A DNA stretch of 23,696 bases from Gymnopilus junonius (GCA_015501075.1 JADNYJ010000478.1:1-23696), one strand, 5' to 3'; positions 1 through 10,250 are shown, counted from the stretch's first letter. The notes: generated by a model from the sequence alone, not told the origin. Translations and numbers: made by a program.

Positions 1-95
1 ACTGAGTCGAACTGTACATACTTTCCTTTCCTTCTCTTCGGCCATGCCACAAACATGTATGAACGGAGAAAATCAACCCAACTGCGATTCCTTCG

Positions 96-138
96 TTATC
101 TTATCTCAGTTTAAGTGGCGGTGCTGTATGACACATCC
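96..138 (+). promoter_or_regulatory. Bipartite motif, copy A
   Basis: TTATCTTATCTCA (96-108) is followed after 12 bases by GTGCTGTATGACACATCC (121-138). Two related copies lie on the same strand at 13282-13333 and 17920-17951. The first half holds two overlapping inverted GATA cores (TATC). The copy lies upstream of the decayed F-box remnant at 612-1549. A shared promoter module or a fragment of a dispersed repeat are both possible; function is inferred only. Confidence 0.35.
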
Positions 139-611
139 ACTTTTTTTTCTTGCTCTCCACTTTGACGTTACCTTCCTTTGCACGAATTCGACTCCTTACT
201 CTGGTCTCATCCCGGCATCTCATTATACAAGCATCTAGTTTCAAGATGCTAAGCCTGGTCCGCCTACCTGGTAGAGGTATTTGCTCCAAGCCTCCACTAT
301 AGGACACCTATTCTTAAAACCTCGAAACTTTTATTTACGGTTCAACGCCACCCTTTCACCGGGCTCACGTCGCCCAGGATCGGCTGTTAGTCAATCATTG
401 TTGGGCTCCCATTACCAGGCGCATCCTACCTGACCTTAACGAGCCCGAAGTTCGGGGAAAGATGAGGAATGCAGGTACGATTGTTCAGCACTTTTTTCAT
501 TCACGTCGATTCATACTGCACATTCTTCCATTTGCGGCGCATCCACAATTTGCTTACCATCAAGAAGTCCGTGGCGTTGATGGAAGTAATACTCCTTCAG
601 TCCCTCAAGTG
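139..611. other. No recognisable gene
   Basis: Only short open frames in all six readings and no family motif that I recognise. It may be the upstream part of the F-box remnant that follows, because a donor-like GTACG occurs near 474, but no reading frame can be defended. Confidence 0.4.
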
Positions 612-1549
612 CTATCACCATCGAATTAACTCGAAACTGATCAGAAGACGCTAGACTTACAGAGTACAGTGGATCTGGACATCACGGCACAGTCAACTCG
701 AAATGAGATAGATACCCTCTGACGGCGGTTGGAATGTACAGGTGGAATGTGATGGACAGATGGGCGCTAGCTCCTTGGGTCGGGCTGGATGCTGGACGCA
801 GCAGATAAGACTCTCTCATTACTCATCAGCGGTTCAAAGCCATTTACTCGGGATAGTACACGTAGATTTGTGCTTTGAAAGGTGAATAGTGACTAACCAA
901 CTAGCACTAGGTTCAGGCGATAGCTGGGGGGTCTTTCGGCATGAGAAGTAAGTAATTGAATTTCTCCTCCGGTCTAATTACCAGGCATCGATTGTAGCGT
1001 AACCTGGTAAGCCTTTTTCTTTCGTAAATTTCAATATGCTTGTTGTCTCATCTTCTGACTCCCCAGTTTTCAAATCCGTCCTTATCAACATCTCGAACTC
1101 TCAAATCCCGTTTATCACGTACATACGTGCCATCCATTCATCGATTTGATGACGTTAGGGTAATCTTTTATAGTGCCGTCATCCATTTAAACGTCGCCTT
1201 ATCCGATTGCTCTGGCGTTCACTTGTTATGACCGAAACTTCTCCATTTCTCTATACTCTTTTCCCGGCGCCCTCACCACAACCTCGTTTCAGAGAACGTA
1301 CTTGTTTCATTCTGCTTATTTTTTGTACCCCTCTAGGCTAAACTCTGGCCGCTATGGCGTTGCTCTGGTGACTGGCCTCGAGATATCTGGTCAACGCTTA
1401 ATGTACGCTTTTCGCCACCGCGTCTTCAATCTGTTTCGAAGCCTCCAAAGCCGGACGAAAATGCCGATCATCCCGGAAATGCGTTACCCGCCAGGCGCGA
1501 GGGCAATTTTGGTCACCGACGTCGGCGTTACGTTACTGTGACTCGGTAG
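612..1549 (+). pseudogene. Decayed F-box-type gene remnant
   Basis: Two pieces suggest a mushroom F-box gene with an N-terminal coiled coil. From 630 an open frame reads as a heptad-like helix (LETDQKTLDLQSTVDLDI, later STRNEIDTL). It is cut by TGA at 720-722, after which RRLE continues the helix. At 1337-1549 a 70-residue open frame contains WRCSGDWPRDIWSTLNVRF, which resembles the region after the F-box in this family (VC..WR..A..TP.LWS.LNV). Intron-like segments with good consensus lie between: 1007-1066 (GTAAGC, CTGAC branch, CCCCAG), a second with donor at 948 and acceptor at 984, and an acceptor CTCTAG at 1336. No start codon or intact F-box is visible. The family call is an inference from short motifs. 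Confidence 0.3.
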
Positions 1550-2027
1550 TAACAACACGTGCCCCTGCCACGGACCTCCACCAAGGCCTTCAGCTTTCCG
1601 ATATTTGACGTTCCTACGTCTATGTGCTGTAGTAAGTACTACGAGCTTGTTCTTCCTGATCTTTGTGCGCTCATTCACCAGTAATAATCTGGTCCTTGGG
1701 TCAGTCGTCATAGCTCGTCATCGTCCTCAGTATCGTTTTTAGTTTCTTGTTCTCGAAATGTTGCGCTGATAGTCTTGGCTAAGGAAATAGTGAAGATGGG
1801 CGATACCACGACGTGTATATCTAATCATACTGTATTCAAATCTACTTCCTACAATAAACGAGGTTTCGGAAATTGGAACTGCTCCTATTTACTCTAATTC
1901 GAAAGTTGAGACAGAATTGAGCGGCTATCGATGTTCGCCGTGCTTCCTTGATTTGTCACCCGCCATACCTTGGGACCGACGCCTGTATAAAGCCCCTGCT
2001 CACTGACTGAATCGGATTTTATCGGCT
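1550..2027. other. No recognisable gene
   Basis: Nothing is supported on either strand. The open frames are short and of low-complexity composition. The last 100 bases may be the former 5' flank of the pseudogene that follows. Confidence 0.4.
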
Positions 2028-2575
2028 TGTAAACGGAAGGCATTTTTTTCCAATATATCCCTACCGAGCTTCGACTGCATTGTTTCTGATATATGACCGT
2101 CGAGACTCTCATCGCAGCATGTGCAGTCTGCTCAGACTGGCGTCGACTCGTCCCATTGGCTGACATCGACTACCTTCGCCGCCGCCTTCTCAACTTGTAT
2201 TGGCACATAGTCAACAATCCAAAACCAGACAAGAAAGCTCGGGCATATTATCGAAGAAACATTAATAACCGCTTTGACAGGGAAGCATATATCAGCTGGC
2301 AATACCGCGTTATTTCGCATTTGGGTTCTGGAGTGGCCGGCCAGATTGGCGGTGCATGGTATATGGCCTGGATTACCCTTCACCGAGTGCTACCTCGACA
2401 CGACGGCGACGGGTGGCTCGTCTCGGAAATATGGCACTAATTATATGGCCGAACTATAACCAGAGATCGACACCCTCATACACAACTCAAGATGGCAATG
2501 CGTCAATCCTGTACCGTCTCTGTGCATTTGGTACATAAGACGTGGATGGCGTCTTGATAAATTCTCGGGAGATTC
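2028..2575 (+). pseudogene. Broken paralogue of the F-box-like gene at 15523-16731
   Basis: The translated pieces align along most of exon 1 of the intact gene at 15919-16731 (minus). Matches in order: KRKAF, then YIPTELRLHCF against RLPTELQLLCV; LLNLYWHIVNNPKPD against LYNLYLLTITHPKPD; FRIWVLEWPARLAVHGIWPG against FRIWVLEWPALLSINGMWPG; SSRKYGTNYMAEL against SSRKYGQNWIAL. Four lesions are visible: a one-base loss in the T-run near 2042-2050; TGA at 2087-2089 just before YMTVETLI; about 20 bases lost near 2295-2320, which shifts the frame; and TAA at 2457-2459. Weak nucleotide similarity continues to about 2575. Nothing equivalent to the second exon of the intact copy was found. This was a member of the same F-box-like family and is now clearly non-functional. 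Confidence 0.85.
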
Positions 2576-2949
2576 AGGTCATCCGCAAGCCAGGGTACAT
2601 CTTAAAACCTCTGCTAATATTACCTCACGTTGAAGTTGTTCTGTCTTGTTATCTTCTAGCTTTCGGTCGTATCACGACGTCGACGTAACCTCTAAAACTA
2701 ACATTGTCAAAGAAGGGTACTTGATGTAGAGCCTTCTTCAATATTTGTTCTAATGCTGAAAATGATATTATACCATATTATTTCCAATAGGTTTTAAGGG
2801 GTAGACGAAAAGTCACTACAGCTATACGGCATGAGTAAACTCCAACTAGACAAAAAGCATTTCACATATAAATAATACGAAGTGTTAAGTCCAACGAATG
2901 TCAATCAAAGTCGAAAGTGCATCAATGCTGGAGAATGATATGCAACCGC
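2576..2949. other. AT-rich intergenic stretch
   Basis: No open frame of note and no repeat found. It separates the 3' end of the pseudogene from the 3' end of the minus-strand secreted-protein gene. Confidence 0.5.
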
Positions 2950-3667
2950 TTAAGCCCGCCGATGCAGTAACTGTAAATGGGCACCGGAGATACGAGCATC
3001 TTGTATAGATCGTATTGGGTCAGGCTTCACAGGCAAGGAAGGGAGGTGTTTGGCGGCGTCTGCGATATGTTGGTTAGAAATGGCACCTTGTTGATCGGCC
3101 AGCAGCTGATTACGGCTGGTATCAATATTTGGGTTAAGAACACCTTGCAAAGCAACTTGAGTATTCCTGATCCCAGCGTCATTATAGGCATTCGCAGCAC
3201 CAAGGTGGGCTATCGTCGCTTTAGCATGATTTTTCGAATCCGCAGCACTTGCGCCGGATGCCATGGCGTGCTAAGTGGACTGCTCGGCTGCAGGATCATC
3301 GACGGCCTGGTTTGAATGTTGGGTGTGATAATTGACCATGTCCTTGTGATGTTGGGACATAGCCTGATGATAAGCAGCTTTGTCTTTAAATTCTTGTGCG
3401 GCTTGGTCATTACCAGCGTTTTTCCAAGCAACTGCCGCTTCGAGGTTCTTTTTCTCGGCTCCGGCATGAGCAAGTGCGGTGTGCATGTGGTCGAGGGCAG
3501 CGTCTTGATGAGTTGCGCGACGCTATTTATTTAAGAAAGATAAGCACTCGTTGATGGTCAATGGTTCAAAGACTTACGTCGAGGACTGTGTCCCAGTCAA
3601 GCGAAAACTGGGCCACAACGACTCCGAAAAAGATAGCAGCAATGTATATAAAACGGAAGGCGAACAT
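2950..3667 (-). pseudogene. Small secreted Ala/His/Gln-rich protein, interrupted by TAG
   Basis: Exon 1 (3667-3578) encodes MFAFRFIYIAAIFFGVVVAQ and ten more residues. The short basic start, hydrophobic core and small residues before Gln read as a signal peptide, with cleavage likely after VVVA. A 55-bp intron (3577-3523) with GTAAGT and ATAG joins in phase to exon 2 (3522-2950). The mature part is helical, rich in Ala, His, Asn and Gln, with no Cys. It has two loosely similar stretches, TALAHAGAEKKNLEAAVAWK and TIAHLGAANAYNDAG. An in-frame TAG (3271-3273, codon 114) interrupts it; the same frame then continues for 106 residues to TAA at 2950-2952 with unchanged composition. It may make a truncated secreted protein, or be a young pseudogene or allele. 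The family is not recognised. Confidence 0.7.
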
Positions 3668-3812
3668 TGATGGGACTTATAGATAGAGTTCTGAGGCAAA
3701 GGTTAATATAATGGCCAGGGAATGTGCGATGTGGTATATACCTGGGATGATAAAGTGATTTGGAATGCTGTAGGTAAAATTGTTGGGTAAACACTGCAAT
3801 GAACACGAAGCC

Positions 3813-3820
3813 TTATATAC
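3813..3820 (-). promoter_or_regulatory. TATA-like box of the secreted-protein gene
   Basis: On the minus strand GTATATAAGG lies about 150 bases upstream of the ATG at 3667. A possible 5'-UTR intron with donor CAG/GTATAT near 3738 and acceptor CTCAG near 3690 would account for the distance. Confidence 0.4.
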
Positions 3821-4630
3821 CCCTGCTAAATCTTCACATAAACGAAAGTTGAAATAAGATTTCAAGCGGACCTTTTTCGCTATGAACTCAGAAAATCAAA
3901 CGAGTGTGGCAATGCGAAAGTGCAAACTCGACCGCAACATGTTCCATGGAAATAAGCTCGTCATTCTCGTACCTACACTGTCACCGCTCATAGGTAGGCT
4001 TTAAAATTCCGGATTCCTGCTTGACGCACAATAAAAAGAGAGAGGATAACGGAGAGAGTAGCTGGAAGTCTACCGCCGTTCAGGCTATATAGACTGCACC
4101 GTGTACGGTAGACGGCCGTATAAGTACTGTGAGCTGTCTGCATGAGGCTACCCGTAAGAGTATATCGGACTCAACTCCCGCATTCCGTGTCCGATTCTTA
4201 TAGCACACGAACCCTTCATGAAAACGTAGTGATAGGTGAAATCTGAATTAGCTGGATAATTTGTAAGTCGGACATTTGAACACTTAGCTAACAACTTACG
4301 AGGGAGTAAAAGCTGAAAAAACCGGACCAAAATCATCTGAAATTGTAAAGCAAGGTTGAATTCAGCTGAAGTTACATCTTTATCCAGTGAGATCCATCAG
4401 ATTTGGGATTCAGGACAGCAGGAAAACATCCGACGCCCCGACACGCAGCCGGTAATCACAGCCACGTGATAAGCGCGTCCTTGCTCAGGGGCCTTGTTCT
4501 CTCCCAATTGAGGTCTGTGCCGAAAATCCGTACACAAGGGAGAGGCTCAAATGATATACTTCATCTAAAATTTTCTATAAAACCTTGAGTATTAGTAGAA
4601 AGATAGGGGTCCATGGTACTAGACACTCGA
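3821..4630. other. Intergenic stretch before the KDZ element
   Basis: No gene recognised on either strand; only short open frames. It should be the original flank of the KDZ insertion together with upstream sequence of the secreted-protein gene. Confidence 0.45.
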
Positions 4631-4697
4631 CTCGAGCTCGACAGAATATACAGGTTTCGGCAACTCCACTGATCCTCATGGAGTCCATGGAGACACG
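4631..4697 (+). repeat. Left inverted end of KDZ element
   Basis: CGAGCTCGACAGAATATACAGG, split here as CGAGCTCGACAG and AATATACAGG, followed by CATGGAGTCCATGGAGACACG (4679-4699 region), matches the reverse complement of the right end: CGAGCTCGAGAG, CATACAGG and CATGGAGTCCATGGAGTCACG. The two ends diverge between these blocks. Confidence 0.75.
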
Positions 4698-4894
4698 TGA
4701 CACGTCACCACCTCGAACACGCTCCAACGCGATGTGTCGAATGTTCAACTTGTTCTTGTGGCCGCGACCCCTGCTGTTCCTTGCCCGCCGCCCATCCCAC
4801 CTTGCTTCCTTTCTGGCTGTGCACCTTCGGACTGCTCTGCTCGCATATTTGGCTTGTTCCTTCCAGCAACTACTGTACTAAACCGACCGACTCT

Positions 4895-5135
4895 TCGGTC
4901 ATGTGTCACAAAGTCGGCTGAAGAGAAGAGATTTCCCTATTTGTCATGCATCACCAAGGGCTCCGAAGAGGGTGACAGGCCAAAAAAAAAAAGAACAGCC
5001 AAAAATGGTAAAAAAAAACCAAAAATTTCTCCCCCCGGACGAAGAGTTTGTCTCTTCGTCACGCATCCCAGGCACCCTCGAAGAGCCGAAGAGATGGTCG
5101 AAATGTGTCACGCATCACCAGGCTGAAGAGTTGGT
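4895..5135 (+). repeat. Subterminal degenerate repeats inside the KDZ left end
   Basis: A motif of the form GTCACGCATCACCAGG followed by GAAGAG recurs about four times in variant form: near 4903 (GTGTCACAAAGTCGGCTGAAGAG), 4943 (GTCATGCATCACCAAGG), 5057 (GTCACGCATCCCAGG) and 5104 (GTGTCACGCATCACCAGG). Clustered subterminal repeats are common transposase-binding sites in large DNA transposons; binding here is inferred. Runs of A at 4983-4992 and nearby are simple sequence. Confidence 0.5.
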
Positions 5136-5152
5136 CAGTTTGGTACAGTATA

Positions 5153-6929
5153 ATGGATATCACACCCTCATACAACACAGCACAGTACATTCAATGCCCC
5201 AGACCTAGGATCGAAGGCCAGCTGGTTGGCATATGCCCAGCCATCATCCCTAAGGTCATCGTGTGTATGGGCCCCAATGCTGGAAAGAGCTGCCAATGTG
5301 TAAGCCATTATTTAATGACACAGACATGGTGACATTGACACTTTAACAGTGCGACACATGCGGCTACTTCACCTGGCTTGCATTCGAAAGCAGTGCATCT
5401 CCCTTGCCGAACTCGAAGGCATTCGGGGCCTCCAGATCTCCCCAGCTGGTAACACAGTCTCCACTATGCAACGAGGGTGCGAATGGCATTGGAGGCTCCC
5501 AGAGTATGTCAATACTTGCCTTTCTTGTCTGATATTCATCTCACAGACTCCCAAGTGTTTTCTGCAGTTCCTTTCTATAAGAATGGGAAACAGAAGACTC
5601 TGTGCAGAAAGCCATCCTGTACACGCATAGCTGCAGGGAGCTGTTCGAAGGCAAGGTGCAAAGATTGCTGCGTTAATGACAAAACGAGCATCTGTATGTA
5701 CAAGGGCCATAACAGCGGTCACTGACCTGTCACCACATCCAATGACCCACTTCACATGCCAAGGCCACTGCCTTTGTTCCCTCTGCATCTGCCAACCTTG
5801 ATGGATACTGTCACCTCAGATTTTCTTGCTTTGTCTTCAACTTCTCCCTTTGTTTCTTCTCCTCTGGATGATCCCTCTGTCTCTGTCTCTGTCTCTGTCT
5901 CTGCTTCTGCATTTCCCTCAGGCTCCATTTCCTCTTCAGTAAGCATCATCCCTGATGCTTCTTTGCCAACTGTCAATCAGCATCCATTTCGGTTCGTGAA
6001 GCCAATCCCTGCTGCTGTTGCCACTGACTGGGATCGATGTCATTGGGAACGCGAACTACGGCAGCAATCAGAAGCCTCTCGAGCTGAGAACGAGCAGTGG
6101 ATCAAGCATACCGTGCTTCTCCTTGCCTATCTTCAGGACACTGCTGAACTGATCCTGCTTCCTCTTCAGGACATCAAGACTTGGCCAACTTTGAATTTAA
6201 TGCACCTTACTCATCTCCCTGCACAGCTGGGTGTGCTGAGCTTTGACGAACTGGACCTCTATGTGTGTAGCTCCCACAGCAACTTCTGGATCCCAACAGT
6301 CGACCACTCGATGACCATTAAAATGGATGACAAAATATTTATTCGCCGAAAGGGTGTTCAGACAGGACCCCATCCTTCAGCTCTCGTCAGTCATTCAGAA
6401 CCACTTGATGCAACATCTGGGTCCTTTAGAACTCCCACACGTAAATGCCCTTGGGAGCTTACCCCACCCTCGATGAGGCCATCAAAGATCCCTCATATAG
6501 ATTTGACACTTGACGAACCTCAGGTTTCTCCTCCTAGTTCTCCTTTTCAACCCCTCTCACTATCTCCTACTACTCCTGCTGCCTCTTGAGCATGCCAACC
6601 CCTGCCATCTTTGGACTCTGATGTCTCCATGGACCATCTATGGTTGACTGGAACTGTTCTGATGCCGCATGAGCCTTCAGTTGCTTGGCCCAATTGGATA
6701 TATGCACAGGACATGGCCTGGGCTCTCGACTTCCTTGCCAATTCAGGTAATCAAGGTGATCTTGGTGCACGGTTCTCTCGTGTTTTCAATGGCATGAAGT
6801 TCACATCATCAACCTATCATGCAAACCATAAATTCTAGGAGGCAAGGTCTTCATCAAGTCAAGCAGAGGCATGAGCGCTTCCTCGAAATGATGAAGGGCT
6901 TTGGACTGTATGGCAGAAGAAGCAGCTAG
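5153..6929 (+). pseudogene. KDZ-element companion gene with GRF-like/CxC cysteine cluster
   Basis: Three exons join in phase: 5153-5299, 5350-5503 and 5547 to the end, with introns 5300-5349 (GTAAGC..ACAG) and 5504-5546 (GTATGT..ACAG). The N-terminus reads GPNAGKSCQCCDTCGYFTWL, like a GRF zinc finger. A cysteine-rich stretch follows: LCRKPSCTRIAAGSCSKARC then KDCC and GHNSGH. A Ser-rich linker leads to a helical middle part (ELILLPLQDIKTWP, then DELDLYVCSSHSNFWIP and IFIRRKGVQ). The C-terminal block WPNWIYAQDMAWALDFLA...FTSSTYH resembles proteins that accompany KDZ transposases in mushrooms. Lesions: in-frame TGA at 5723-5725 and 6587-6589, and one extra base near 6837 (TAG). Removing that base continues the frame to TAG 6927-6929. 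Role unknown; DNA binding is inferred from the zinc-binding motifs. Confidence 0.7.
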
Positions 6930-6979
6930 GCTGGAACTAGGTAACTTTTCGACATGGTGGACCAGGGTATAGTAGTGTA

Positions 6980-7751
6980 CAGTCGGCACCCTCATAACCC
7001 ATGACCGTGATAACCCATAACCCCATAAAACCCATACTTTTTTCAGTCCACTGACTCAGTGGACAGGGATTTTTGTCCACAACCCCATAAGTCCACCATA
7101 ACCCATAACCCATAGACCTTTTGGACAAAAACCCATAAGTTTTGGGTTAAATTTGAGCCTGCCCCCTATTATATCCTATGATATGTAGTCAAGCAAAACC
7201 GGATGAGTATCGACTCTCTTCTCAATCTGTCCGGGGAGTATCAGGTTTTGACAGAAACATCGGACGAAGAAATTTTCCAGGCTGTCATAGTTGCAGTTCA
7301 CATACATGAGAACATAGAGATTAATGGCGGTGACGATGTTGATGAAGATATCCCTGTCAAACTGCGACCTGTTCATCATGATGTTCTTAAGGCTTCCTCA
7401 ACAATCAGTAGGTACTTGGAGGATTGGAATGACCCCATTGCTCGCAAAATGGAAGCAATTCTGGGATCTTTTAACAGACAGCTTCATCTTGATGAAGTCA
7501 ATTCCTTGAAGCCTACTGTTTTGACTGACTATTTTAAAAGGGCATAGTTTGTTAATTTATATTCAGCTACAATAAAGATTACTGGTTGCTTTCTTATCAT
7601 AGCACACAAGCTACGAATAATGTATTATTATTTTCGATTTTTTCGCCATTTATAAATGCTATTTTTAGTCTCCCTCCCAAACCCCATAACCTCTGAAAAC
7701 CCATACTTTCAGCCATCCACCAAAGGGTATGGGTTATGAGGGTGCCAACTG
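6980..7751 (+). mobile_element. Fot1/pogo-like (Tc1-mariner) deletion element nested in KDZ
   Basis: The ends are CAGTCGGCACCCTCATAAC CCAT at left and, reverse-complemented, CAGTTGGCACCCTCATAAC CCAT at right (22 of 23 identical). The target duplication is TA (6978-6979 and 7752-7753), as expected for the Tc1/mariner superfamily. CCCATAA-type subterminal repeats line both inner ends. The 772-bp interior keeps only a transposase C-terminus. It lies 50 bases after the companion gene and 130 before the end of the transposase gene, so it did not interrupt either. Confidence 0.85.
7203..7547 (+). pseudogene. C-terminal remnant of a Fot1/pogo-like transposase
   Basis: A 114-residue frame from ATG 7203 to TAG 7545-7547. 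It has an acidic segment (NGGDDVDEDIPVKL), then helices with a regular spacing (LKASSTISRYLEDWN, FNRQLHLDEVNSLK) and ends TVLTDYFKRA. Fot1/pogo transposases typically end in helices followed by a T.(L/I)..(Y/F)F tail, sometimes discussed as PIP-box-like, so this is taken as the tail of the lost transposase. The DDE catalytic domain and DNA-binding domain are absent. Whether the ATG is used is unknown; there is an in-frame stop not far upstream. Confidence 0.6.
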
Positions 7752-7881
7752 TATTCTTCTTTTAACCTATCTTTATCAACTTTGATGTGTAGTTCTCTTT
7801 GATTTTTGTCCTTGTTTTTGTTTTGTGGTTGAACATGTTGCCTTGGTGATGTAAACGTAGTTCATGTATAGTACAATAGAA

Positions 7882-10118
7882 TCAATTCTTTGGTGCGCTG
7901 TATTGAAGTCCAGGAATGTAGCTAGGAAAATGACTGTCCTTCTCAAGCTTTCTCTTCAAAAGCCTGTTTTTCCTCATGATGAGTTCATCAAGAAGAAAAT
8001 TGTAATGATCTGCTTGCATCTCGTGAAGGATCGCATGATAACCTCCAAGCCACACATTGATCTGTTCACATTTTGATGAGTTGAAATAGAAGGTGCAGCC
8101 AGAATCGTTCAGTAGGAGCTCAGGAAAGAGCCATGGGTTGCAATGCTCATGGCACACGATATCTGTCCTGCTGTGCTTACAGTCATAATGAAACCCATCC
8201 ACTGGAAAGCTGACTGTGTCCAGAAGAGGATCCTTCTGAGCAAGGAGGTGATTATAAATGCCACAGCAGTTGTTGTATATGAAATACTCTGGCATGGAGC
8301 CAGGAACATTGAAAACCTTTTTGAGGAAAGCCTTTTTGAGAGTGTTATCAAAGAGTTTATGAGAGGAACTTAGAATTGAAGGCTCACTACAGTTTGTGGA
8401 ACAGTCTTGGACCCAAAGAAGGTTGTTCACGCAACTATCATTCCACAAGGATGAACCAAGAGTTGCTCATTGTGAGTCTGACTATGTCCAAAGCAGGCAC
8501 GGATGCATTGATTACCAGTCTCCAGCTTTTGAGGACATGCCATAGGTTCTTGAGGTGCAGTGCTAGGAAGAACCTTTTCTTCAATTCCATCATCGAGAGC
8601 TTCTCCATCTTCTCGAAGTGACTGCATGACTTCTTCATCTGGTGGGTTTGAAACTGTAGATCGCTGAACTTGACTTTGCAGTTGAAAGTTGGTGCTGTTA
8701 TGGAGTTTTCTTTTTTCCTCAAGTTCCCTATGGCTTGCTAAAGCACAAGTCAAAAAATCAGGCACCACTTTTTCTTCGCATCCCTCAACTGCGCAGATTT
8801 CAAGCCTGTACTTATGCCCAGGACAGAACTGATCTCGCTTGACATTTTCAAGAGACTCCGTGCAGTGGCGCACACCACAACAAGGGTGTCCAATTGTGAT
8901 CCCGTTACTGAGGATGACTCAGATCCATTCTATATCATTCATCAGATAGAGTTATTCCAATCTCAAATTAACTTACCAGTAGGTGTTCCTTCTTCATTGA
9001 ATTTAGTGATATGAACACATTTTTCACAGTAGTGAGCCCATTCCGGCTGTCCTTCATCCTCGAACAACTTGTTACACTTTCAGATAGGCTCTGCAAAGCG
9101 GTCCTTTTGCTCAGTTCCATGAGGAACAGTAAGTATTTCACTCTCCTTCATGCAATGTTTCAGAAGAGCAAACACACTGACAGTGCTCCAGATGTGCTCA
9201 GGGCGTAGATCAAAACTAAAGTCCCATTCTTTTGGCCAGTTCTCTGGTTTTGAAAGTGACTCATTGTATATGGTCATGCAATTACTTGCTGAAGTCCTAG
9301 AATTGAAGGAATTTAAGGTGCAAACTGATTAGAATAGAAGTGAAAGCGTACCAGGATATAAGCATCAAATTTAGAAACATATTTGCAACATCGCGCAAAA
9401 TGAATTGATGCTTTCCAATCTCGATGACATCCGGAACACCTGCATAGTAAGTCCTTACATGGTTTGACACCAAGTAGTTGTTGTGATACATTGTTTTACA
9501 TGCTAAAGAGCTATTAAGTTGCCATCCTTTCACAAAAATATATGACGTACTGGTGCAGGTCAATTTGTAATGATATGTCATGTAGGCACCGTCTTCGAGA
9601 GTGAAAAGAATCACTTTCCGAGGAGTCTTTGCATAGTCATGAAGCAGGGCCATATCCTTCAGGCATGAGGGATTTAAGCAAGTCGTTACTGGTGGATATA
9701 AAGAGTGGGAAGCTAGTACAGTTTGACACCACATCAGCGCAGCTTCCAAAGCATGTTGTCAAATTATCTTACCCAAGTTTTGTTGCTTCCCGTGCTCCTG
9801 GAAGAGCATAGCATCAGCAACCGTAGAGTGCTGCACAGGATCATAGTGCCAGATCGTTGACTTGAACACGTCCCAGCAACCTTGGACATACTCATCACAA
9901 AGATTTAGGGCACTTCCTAGGAACTCCTGCACAGCATCTGGCAGTGAATTGGGCGCTTCTTCGGCCACGTGGCCAGGCTTCTGAGCATGGAGAATGCTTC
10001 ACTTTAGTGATGCCGCTAGCCGAATGAAGCGCATCGCCATATTCATTCCAATGGCTTGCGGTAACCCAGGGTGCTTCAACAACTTCTCATACACTTTTTC
10101 CATGTTGAAAGGTTCCAT
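7882..10118 (-). pseudogene. KDZ transposase with CxC5/CxC6-type cysteine cluster
   Basis: Six exons join in phase (10118-9773, 9712-9551, 9502-9352, 9296-8977, 8917-8388, 8331-7882) through introns of 48-60 bp, giving about 652 codons. Key blocks in order: LYPPVTTCLNPSC and VILFTLEDGA; TTCKTMYHNNYLV across a splice; RTYYAGVPDVIEIGKHQF; WDFSFDLRPEHIWSTV; VPHGTEQKDRFAEP; EWAHYCEKC; GITIGHPCCGVRHC with FCPGHKYRLEICAVEGC (cysteine cluster); THNEQLLVHPCGMIVA; then the catalytic-like region PEYFIYNNC, FPVDGFHYDCKH, CNPWLFPEL, CEQINVWLGGYHAILHEM and LDELIMRKNR. These match the mushroom KDZ group that carries CxC5/CxC6 clusters. Three in-frame stops, all TGA: 9999-10001, 9080-9082 and 8427-8429. The last falls where relatives have Arg (IVA-R-TTFFGS), fitting CGA to TGA. 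No frameshift was found. It is inactive as read. Confidence 0.88.
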
Positions 10119-10250
10119 TATGTCTTAGTTACTGGCTGTATAGCAGGGTAAGGACATGAAGAATGTGATGTTGAGGTTGGGTTGCAAAAATAGACCCCGC
10201 CCCCGCCGGTCACCTGATCCATGCTTATGGCGGCTTACACATCTCTCCAT

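Noticed and set aside
5369..5788. 139-residue minus-strand frame
   Set aside because: It is a shadow of the plus-strand companion gene, whose splice phases and cysteine motifs are convincing.
6985..7125. CCCATAA repeats as telomere-like DNA
   Set aside because: They are irregular, occur at both inner ends of the Fot1-like element and are better read as its subterminal repeats.
5723..10001. In-frame TGA codons read as an amino acid (recoded UGA)
   Set aside because: Nuclear genes of basidiomycetes are not known to reassign UGA, the stops also occur in frameshifted pseudogenes nearby, and CpG decay explains them without recoding.
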